A stretch of DNA of 64,000 nt from Chloroflexi bacterium OLB13 (GTDB taxonomy: Bacteria > Chloroflexota > Anaerolineae > Aggregatilineales > Phototrophicaceae): assembly GCA_001567485.1 (NCBI GenBank), contig JZRA01000120.1:1-64000 (forward strand), written 5' to 3'. The position numbers and the translations under genes are program-made. The notes under the pieces were generated by a model, which was not told the DNA's origin, ran no database searches, and worked only from the letters and a program-made list of their open reading frames with translations. Below are positions 58,183 to 64,000 of this stretch, piece after piece; the stretch's first letter is position 1, and each line of letters begins with the position of its first letter.

Positions 58183-58377
58183 TCAGCGGCTAAAATACCG
58201 GTGCAATACGACAATCCCGACAACCAGCAGAAGACCGATGATCCCGCTGCACACACTGAGCACGAACTCCGGGCTTTCCCGTGGCTGAAACAGCGCGAGC
58301 ACGACCCCGCCCACGCCGACGAACACTCCGATACGCAAAAAGCCCTTGAGCGACTCGCCCAGCGCGTCACCCGGCAT
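58183..58377 (-). CDS. Small two-helix membrane protein
   Basis: A 64-residue ORF overlapping the ATPase gene by 11 bp and lying 55 bp before nagZ. It has two hydrophobic segments (FLRIGVFVGVGGVVLALF and LSVCSGIIGLLLVVGIVVLH) joined by QPRESPEF and a basic end HRYFSR. No family recognised. The coupling to its neighbours argues that it is real. It might assist the importer, but nothing in the sequence shows this. Confidence 0.5.
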   Translation of the reverse strand: MPGDALGESLKGFLRIGVFVGVGGVVLALFQPRESPEFVLSVCSGIIGLLLVVGIVVLHRYFSR

Positions 58378-59389
58378 ACGTCGTCAGCGGAAGCCCAAGT
58401 TCAAGCGGGGCGCACGCCGCCTCCTGATTGAATCCGCGCGCGACCGCCAGTTTCGGCACTTCGGCATCGCACAGGCCGGGCACGAAGAACGGACAGCGCG
58501 GGTGGAAGGCGCACCCATGCGGGATGTTCAGCAAGCCGGGAATATCCTCGCTGCGCAGCGGCATCTCCTCTTTGGCGCGGGTCACGTCCGGATCCGCCTC
58601 CGGCACCGCGGCCAGCAGCGCGCGGGTATACGGATGCGCCGGATTACCGATAACGTCAGGCGTGCGGCCGATCTCGACAATCCGCCCGAGGTACATCACG
58701 GCGATGCGCCCCTGCCACGCGAAGTACTTCGCCAGCGCGAGGTCGTGCGTGATGAACACGATGGCGATGTCGAGTTCTTCCTTGAGCCGCAGCAGCATCT
58801 TGAGGATGCCGATACGGATCGACACATCGACCATGCTCACCGCTTCGTCAGCCACGATCAGCTTGGGCTGAACGGTCAGCGCGCGCGCGATGCTCACCCG
58901 CTGGCGCTGGCCCCCGCTCAACTGGTGCGGGTACTTGTTGAGGATGTCCTGCGGCGGCGTCAGGTCGACCAGTTCCAGCAGTTCCAGCAGGCGCGCGGCC
59001 AGTTCGGTGCGGTTCTTCACCATCTTGTGCCGCAGCAGCGGAAAGCTCAGGATTTTGGCGATGGTGTGCGACGGATTGAGCGACGCGAACGGATCCTGAT
59101 GCACGATCTGGAACGTGCGGCGAAGATGCGCCTTCTCGCGCCGGTCGGAATAACTCGCCAGCGGGCGGCCTTGCACGTTGACCTCGCCGCCGGAGTGGTT
59201 CAACAGTCCTGCGATGATCTTGCCGGTGGTGGTCTTGCCACAGCCGGACTCGCCGACGAGGCACAGAATCTCGTTGGGATACACGTTCAGGTTGATGTCT
59301 TGCAGCACCTTGAGCGTGGCGTTGCCCTTGCGGAAAAAGCGATCGACGTGCTTGAGTTCAACCAGCGGCGCGCGTTGAGCCGTGCTCAT
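58367..59389 (-). CDS. ABC importer ATPase, OppF/DppF type
   Basis: A 340-residue nucleotide-binding subunit. It has Walker A GESGCGKTT, Q-loop FQIVHQDPFASLNPSH, signature LSGGQRQRVSIARAL, Walker B LIVADEAVSMVD, H-loop FITHDLA and the Opp-type C-terminal cysteine cluster GCAFHPRCPF...CDAEVP, which binds an Fe-S cluster in some relatives. Walker B reads ADEAVSMVD rather than the common CDEP, a variation seen in sugar-type Opp systems. ATG 59389 follows AAGGAG. It pairs with the OppD-type ATPase, with an ATGA overlap once the frameshift there is corrected. Confidence 0.92.
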   Translation of the reverse strand: MSTAQRAPLVELKHVDRFFRKGNATLKVLQDINLNVYPNEILCLVGESGCGKTTTGKIIAGLLNHSGGEVNVQGRPLASYSDRREKAHLRRTFQIVHQDPFASLNPSHTIAKILSFPLLRHKMVKNRTELAARLLELLELVDLTPPQDILNKYPHQLSGGQRQRVSIARALTVQPKLIVADEAVSMVDVSIRIGILKMLLRLKEELDIAIVFITHDLALAKYFAWQGRIAVMYLGRIVEIGRTPDVIGNPAHPYTRALLAAVPEADPDVTRAKEEMPLRSEDIPGLLNIPHGCAFHPRCPFFVPGLCDAEVPKLAVARGFNQEAACAPLELGLPLTTYAG

Positions 59390-60407
59390 GGGGCAAGCTC
59401 CTTCTGACGCGCGCGCAGGACTTCGTCGCTGTGATAGCACGCGACGACGTGGGTCATGTCGGCGACGACGCTTGCAGCGGCGGCTTCGTGGTCTTGCACT
59501 CGTCGGTGACAAAACGACAGCGCATGTGGAACTTACACCCTTTCGGCGGATCAATCAGGTCAGGCGGACTGCCGGGGATCGACATCAATTCCTCGGCGCC
59601 GGTGCTCAGGCGCGGCGCCGCTTCGAGCAGTCCGAGCGTATACGCGTGGCGCGGCCGGTAGAACACCTCGGAGACCGGCCCCTTCTCGATGATCTCGCCG
59701 GCGTACATGGTGGCGACCGTATCGGCGATCTCAGCGGCGACGGCCAAGTCGTGCGAGATGAAGATGACGCTGAAGTTCAGCTCCTCACGAAGCTGCTTGA
59801 GCACCTTAATGATCGACCGTTGAGTCAGGATATCGACGGCGGTCGTCGGCTCGTCCATGATGACGACTTGAGGTCGCAGCAGCAGGGCGGTCGCCAGCAG
59901 CACGCGCTGACGCATCCCGCCCGACAGCTCATGCGGATACGAGTTGAACACCCGCAGCGGGTCGAGGCGCACCTTCTCGAACAACGACAGCGCGCGCTTC
60001 TTCGCTTCGTCAGCACGCATGCCGTGCGCCCGCGCTGTGTCATAGATCATCGACGAGATCTTCAACACGGGGTTGAGCGAGTTGAGCGCGCCCTGAAACA
60101 CCATCGAGCACTCGTTCCACAGAAACTGGCGCATCTGTTCTTTGTTCAGGCCCAGCACGTCGATCAGGCGGCCATCGCGCCGGCGATACGTCACCTTGCC
60201 GGTGGTGATCTTACCGGTCTTGGGCAGCAGCCCGATCAGGCCCAGCACGATCGTCGATTTGCCGCAGCCCGACTCGCCGATCAGCGCGAGCGTCTCGCCC
60301 GCGTGCAGATCGAACGAGACGTTCGACACCGCCTGCACGATGCCGCGCTGGGTCGTGTAGGTGATCGAGATGTCCTCAACGGACAGGACGACACTTCCGT
60401 CAGCCAT
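59386..60407 (-). CDS. ABC importer ATPase, OppD/DppD type (single-base frameshift near 3' end)
   Basis: The first frame ends early (stop near 59454) at PPLQASSPT. Adding one base near 59470 continues VVADMTHVVACYHSDEV and ends in an ATGA overlap with the OppF-type start, giving 340 residues and the normal OppD tail (H-VACY). Otherwise complete: Walker A GESGCGKSTIVLG, Q-loop MVFQGALNSLNP, signature LSGGMRQRVLLATAL, Walker B VVIMDEPTTAVD, H-loop FISHDLA, and the C-terminal Cys-rich CKFHMRCRFVTDEC. As written, only the last 20 or so residues change, so it may function even if the shift is real. Confidence 0.9.
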
Positions 60408-60455
60408 TTATCTTCCTTCTAGCAGCGCCAACGATGGCGAACGCTTCGCACGGCA

Positions 60456-61391
60456 TCACACGCCCTGCCGCAGCCGGGGGTTGAACACCTCTTCTAGGCT
60501 GCGCGTGAACAGCACCAGCGACAGCTGAAACAGCGCAATCGCCAGCACCGGCGCTAGCAGCATCCATGCCGCCTCCGGGTTGGACAGGCTGCCCTGCTGC
60601 TTGCCGATAAAGATCATCATGCCCCAATCCGGCTCTGTGAGCGGAACCAGTCCGAGGAACATGAGGGCGATGATGAAGTACATCGCGCTGCGGATCGTGA
60701 AGATCATGTTGACCACGATGTACGAGATCATGTTGGGCAGCACCTCGCGCGTGGTGATGTGCCACAGGCCGAGGTCGAGCGCGAACGCCGCCTCGACGTA
60801 ATCGCGCGATTTCAGGCTCATCACCTGCGCGCGCACAGCCCGCATCAGCGTCGGCCAGTTGAGTACAGCCAGCAGCAGCGCCATGCCTAATCGGTTGTCG
60901 AAGGTGACGATCGTCGCCAAGACCAACAGCAGCGGAAACTGCGGGATCGTCAGGATGAAGTTGCTTGCTGCGGAGATAATCTGATCGATGAACCCGCCCA
61001 ACAACCCGGCCGCCGCGCCGAGCGCAACCGCCACGATGGTCGTGAGGATCCCGGCCTCCAGCGCCGTGAGGATCAGCGGGCCGCCGCCGTGTACGATATG
61101 ACTCAGCACGTCGCGGCCCTTCACGTCGAGGCCCAGCGGATGCTCGACCGAGGGCGGCGCGAACAGCGACCGCGCGCCGGGCCGCAGACGATCCAAGCGC
61201 GGGTCACCTTCGTAGGGAATCACCAGCGGCCCAAGAGTCGTCAGAATAATGAAGAACATCACCCCTAAAAAGCCGAGGAATCCGGCCTTGTTGCGCAGCA
61301 GCGCGCGAACCGTGCCGCGCGTGCCAGAACTCAGGCGCTGCACGAGCGACTTTTCGGAAAGCACTGCCCGGACATCGGCGCTGGCGCTCAT
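60456..61391 (-). CDS. ABC importer permease, DppC/OppC type
   Basis: A 311-residue channel subunit with six helices. It has a long cytoplasmic N-terminus, helix 1 (FLGFLGVMFFIILTTLGPLV), the family stretch APPSVEHPLGLDVKGRDVLS, coupling loop RDYVEAAFALDLGLWHITTR and C-terminal EEVFNPRLRQGV. The ATG overlaps the upstream permease stop (ATGA). It is 48 bp before the OppD-type gene. Confidence 0.92.
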   Translation of the reverse strand: MSASADVRAVLSEKSLVQRLSSGTRGTVRALLRNKAGFLGFLGVMFFIILTTLGPLVIPYEGDPRLDRLRPGARSLFAPPSVEHPLGLDVKGRDVLSHIVHGGGPLILTALEAGILTTIVAVALGAAAGLLGGFIDQIISAASNFILTIPQFPLLLVLATIVTFDNRLGMALLLAVLNWPTLMRAVRAQVMSLKSRDYVEAAFALDLGLWHITTREVLPNMISYIVVNMIFTIRSAMYFIIALMFLGLVPLTEPDWGMMIFIGKQQGSLSNPEAAWMLLAPVLAIALFQLSLVLFTRSLEEVFNPRLRQGV

Positions 61392-62506
61392 TCGGTCCCC
61401 TTGTCGCCACCGAGGCGCACGCGCGGATCGAGCCAGCCATACAGCAGGTCGGCCAGAATGTTGCTGACCACGACCGATATGGCGATCACGAGGAAAATAC
61501 CCTGCATGGTGGTATAGTCGCGCAGGCCAATCGCCAGCACGAGGTTGCGGCCGAGGCCGGGATACAGAAACAGCGTCTCGATAATCGCGCTGCCGCCAAC
61601 CACAAAACCGATGCTGATCGCCAAGCGGGTCATCAGCGGGAGCATCGCGTTACGTCCGACATACGCGGTGAGGAGCCGCCGTTCTGGCAGCCCGCGCGCC
61701 CGCGCCACGGTGATGTAGTCCTCCCCCAGTGTGCTGATCGTGCTGCTTTTCATCGTCAGCATCCAGCCGCCGATGGTCGCCAAGACGTAGGTGAACACTG
61801 GCAGAAACGCGTGTTTGAGCAGGTCGAGGATATATTCGACGGTAAAGCCGGGTTCGATTCCCTGTGTGCTGCCGCCGTACAATTCGCCCACCGGGATCAG
61901 CTTAAGCTGCACGCCGGCGACCATAATGAGCAGCAGCGCGATAATGTAGTCCGGGATGGCATAGATCACCGACGCAAACACGGTCATCACGTTGTCGAGG
62001 AGGCCGCCGCGCCAGTACGCCATCGCCAAGCCGACAAGGACGCCAAGCGAGAAGGCCACGAGCAGCGCGAGGCCAACACTGAACAGCGTCCACGGCAGGA
62101 ACCTGAGGATCTGCTCGGCAACAGGTGTTTCCGTTGACGTCAGCGAACGCCCCAAGTCGAAGCGCACGAGGTCGCTGAGATAGTCGACGTACTGCTCGAA
62201 CACAGGCTGATCGGGATCATAATTGAAAAGCGTCGCGACCTGCTGCCGTGCCTGATCCTCCGACATCCCGTAACGGTCTACATATTCGTCGATCTTGATT
62301 TGGGCGGGATTGCCGGGCATGAGACGAATCAAGAAGAAGGTAAAGGTCATCACCGCCCAGATAGTGATCAGTCCCTGCACGACGGTTCGGAACGTGTAGC
62401 TGCGTATCAGCTTGCGCATAGAAAAGCGCGAGCGCGGTTGTTCCGAAACCGAGGGGACACGCGCAGCTGGGGTTGTTTGTGCACTCATTGGATGAATCTG
62501 TTCCAT
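61388..62506 (-). CDS. ABC importer permease, DppB/OppB type
   Basis: A 372-residue channel subunit, with a 30-residue N-terminal extension (AQTTPAARVPSVSEQPRSRF) before helix 1 (TVVQGLITIWAVMTFTFFLI). It has MPGNPAQIKIDEY and YGMSEDQARQQVATLF, the outer-region helices typical of this group, then coupling loop EDYITVARARGLPERRLLTA and WLDPRVRLGG at the end. Start 62506 or 62488; neither has a clear ribosome site, which may lie in the stem-loop region. Confidence 0.9.
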   Translation of the reverse strand: MEQIHPMSAQTTPAARVPSVSEQPRSRFSMRKLIRSYTFRTVVQGLITIWAVMTFTFFLIRLMPGNPAQIKIDEYVDRYGMSEDQARQQVATLFNYDPDQPVFEQYVDYLSDLVRFDLGRSLTSTETPVAEQILRFLPWTLFSVGLALLVAFSLGVLVGLAMAYWRGGLLDNVMTVFASVIYAIPDYIIALLLIMVAGVQLKLIPVGELYGGSTQGIEPGFTVEYILDLLKHAFLPVFTYVLATIGGWMLTMKSSTISTLGEDYITVARARGLPERRLLTAYVGRNAMLPLMTRLAISIGFVVGGSAIIETLFLYPGLGRNLVLAIGLRDYTTMQGIFLVIAISVVVSNILADLLYGWLDPRVRLGGDKGTE

Positions 62507-62512
62507 GAACGT

Positions 62513-62542
62513 GGCTGGGGGAAGCGGCCGCTTCCCCCAGCC
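62513..62542 (-). terminator. 30-bp perfect palindrome between binding-protein and permease genes
   Basis: A perfect 30-bp inverted repeat (arms GGCTGGGGGAAGCGG and its complement, no loop bases needed on paper) lies 15 bp after the binding-protein stop and 6 bp before the permease start. As with the hairpins at 2849 and 23909, it probably protects or attenuates the mRNA after the binding-protein gene. Confidence 0.7.
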
Positions 62543-62557
62543 TAGGCGTATTGACGA

Positions 62558-64000
62558 TTAGCTGCCGGCGGGGCGAACCACACCCTCAAGCAGCAGCTTA
62601 AGCATCCACGCGTCATCCAGCGGCGCGGCATACAGCGGGTCGCCATCTGCCGGCGCGCCGGTCAGGATCGACTCGTTGAATGGCTGCGCCGCGCTGATGA
62701 TGTTCAGCGGGATGAACGGCATCAGGTCGTTGAGGATCAACGCCACGCGGCCCGCACGCTGCGCCTGCGCGTCACGATCGAAGCCCGACGACACATCATT
62801 GATGAGCGCGTCGAGGTTGATCATCTCGCCGTTGTACTCGAACTCCATCGGGAAGTTCATGCCCTTCTGGCCGTCAGACAGCCCGACGTAGTTGAAGCGC
62901 TGAATCGGCCCAAAGAACTGGCGCGACGCAAGCGGATTACCGCCGGCCCACGACCACACCGAAAGCTGGAAGTTGCCCTGACGGATGTCCTCCGCGGTCT
63001 GCTGCCACGGGATCGCGCGCAGCGTGATGTCGAAGCCGAACTCGTTGAGCTGTTCGACAGCGTTGGTGCTGGCGCCGAGGAAGTCGGCGAACTCGGCCGG
63101 AGCCTTGTATTCGACGCTGATTCGCTTGCCTTCAGCATCAACCCACTTGCCATCGGCGTCCCGCGTAAAGCCGGCGGTTTCCATCAATTCGGCCGCGCGA
63201 TCGACGTCGAAGTCGTAGTGGTTGAGCTTCGCGATGGAGTCGGCGTCAAGCAGCGTCGACACCATCGTGTCAAGCACGCCGGCCATGTATTCGGTGCCGG
63301 TGGCGCCGAAGCCGTTGGTGAAGAACGCGTTCTCGTCACGGTCAATCGCGTAGGCCATCGCCTGACGGACTTCCTTGATGTTGAACGGATAGGTGTCGTG
63401 CTGCATCAGCAGCGCGGCGCCGTAGCCAAGCGGCACATTCACAAGGCGGATGCCGGCATCCACGAACGCCTGCTGCGTGGCGGGCGGGTACACGTTGGTC
63501 GCCCACGCGATGTCACCGTTCAGCACCAGCGGCGTGGTCGACTCGGTCTCACCCTGCCACAGGCGGATTTCGCCGAACTGCACGGAACCGGAGTAGATGC
63601 TGTTGGGCTGCCAGTGCAGCGTCATGTAGCTGTCGCCGATGTCCTCGAGGCTGTAGGTGTACGGGCCGGAGGCCAGCAGCACGTCAGGCCGGAATTCGGC
63701 GATCTTGGTGGCAAGGTCGGTCCATTCCTGATCGTCGCTGGTCTTGCCGGCGGCGATCAGCGCGGTGGCCTCGTCAGCCAGCGCCTGATAGGTCGCGGCC
63801 GGGGCGATGCGCGTCTTCATAATGAGGCGTTCCGCCGTATAACCGGCGCCGGTCTCGTTGAAGATGAACTCGACGGTGCGGTCATCCACAGCGACGACAT
63901 CGCTGAGGTAGTTCCAGTCCGCCCAGTTCAGGATGCGGCCGATGGCGTAGGTGACAACGGCGTCATTCGCAGTCAGCGGCGTGCCGTCGCTCCATGTGCC
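62558..64000 (-). CDS. ABC importer substrate-binding protein (SBP_bac_5), N-terminus outside window
   Basis: About 480 residues are visible; the frame stays open to the window edge with GTWSDGTPLTANDAVVTYAI, the conserved N-terminal W-x-DG-x-P-x-TA-x-D stretch, so roughly 100 residues plus signal peptide are missing. Other segments are NIKEVRQAMAYAIDRDENA, AAELMETAGFTRDADGKW, WSWAGGNPLASRQFFG and LILNDLMPFIPLNIISAAQP. It is the first visible gene of the muropeptide operon and should capture the substrate for the permeases and ATPases that follow. MurNAc-peptide or disaccharide-peptide is inferred from the operon. Confidence 0.9.
   Translation of the reverse strand, partial: GTWSDGTPLTANDAVVTYAIGRILNWADWNYLSDVVAVDDRTVEFIFNETGAGYTAERLIMKTRIAPAATYQALADEATALIAAGKTSDDQEWTDLATKIAEFRPDVLLASGPYTYSLEDIGDSYMTLHWQPNSIYSGSVQFGEIRLWQGETESTTPLVLNGDIAWATNVYPPATQQAFVDAGIRLVNVPLGYGAALLMQHDTYPFNIKEVRQAMAYAIDRDENAFFTNGFGATGTEYMAGVLDTMVSTLLDADSIAKLNHYDFDVDRAAELMETAGFTRDADGKWVDAEGKRISVEYKAPAEFADFLGASTNAVEQLNEFGFDITLRAIPWQQTAEDIRQGNFQLSVWSWAGGNPLASRQFFGPIQRFNYVGLSDGQKGMNFPMEFEYNGEMINLDALINDVSSGFDRDAQAQRAGRVALILNDLMPFIPLNIISAAQPFNESILTGAPADGDPLYAAPLDDAWMLKLLLEGVVRPAGS

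Overview
The window is GC-rich, densely coded DNA carrying about 61 protein genes. I saw no rRNA, tRNA, CRISPR array or prophage. It most resembles a free-living heterotroph of the Chloroflexota (Anaerolineae-like). Reasons are a MalT-type ATPase fused to a BTAD/SARP activator, many Opp-type and Fbp-type ABC importers instead of PTS systems, an RskA-type anti-sigma/ECF pair with a PF03640 secreted-repeat protein, DUF4260, DUF3891 and MshEN proteins, and ABC binding proteins without a lipobox. This placement is inference from gene content only.

Layout. 0-0.1 kb: the tail of an IS5-type transposase. 0.3-13.5 kb: an amino-sugar/sialic-acid locus. An IclR regulator, an Opp-type importer without ATPases, an HpcH aldolase and a NanA/DapA-type lyase lie on the plus strand. 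NanE, a Gfo/Idh/MocA oxidoreductase, a three-domain sialidase, a double-FAH protein and an FGGY kinase lie on the minus strand. A near-identical 15-bp site lies in front of iclR and in front of nanE, so the two arms are probably one regulon. 15.0-20.1 kb: a MalT-BTAD regulator followed by three small genes (a 55-residue secreted CxxC peptide, a 104-residue protein resembling RiPP leader/LigA-like domains, and a 162-residue orphan) and a convergent degenerate receiver. 20.3-25.1 kb: an Fbp/Afu-type importer with an inositol-monophosphatase-family enzyme. 25.3-34.9 kb: oligoendopeptidase F, an ECF sigma/anti-sigma pair with its likely target, DUF3891, a six-hairpin secreted protein, xylose isomerase (frameshifted), DUF4260/TetR with twin operators, and DUF2892. 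35-50.7 kb: rhodaneses, a GT-C membrane protein, AlkA and PrxQ (both frameshifted), a CRP-like box with a structured leader before a kinase/regulator/MshEN-Usp operon, ALDH (frameshifted), a TauE plus MBL-rhodanese persulfide module with a divergent LysR gene, MscL and a sensor kinase.

50.7-64 kb is one tightly spaced minus-strand operon of 13 genes: Opp-type binding protein, two permeases, two ATPases, a small membrane protein, NagZ, NamZ (DUF1343), an AmiE-like serine hydrolase, a MurK-type kinase, MurQ, NagA and a GNAT. It is the parts list of the Bacillus MurNAc-recovery operon, but the PTS is replaced by an oligopeptide ABC importer plus a kinase, and none of the three hydrolases shows a signal peptide. 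The cell therefore seems to import intact muropeptides and dismantle them inside. The NagA reaction also serves the sialic-acid locus, so the two ends of the window converge on GlcNAc-6-P.

Five conserved genes (xylA, alkA, prxQ, ALDH, oppD) each need exactly one added base to restore a full-length product. This pattern suggests residual sequencing indels more than biology. A roughly 100-bp intergenic repeat occurs in three copies plus a fragment.
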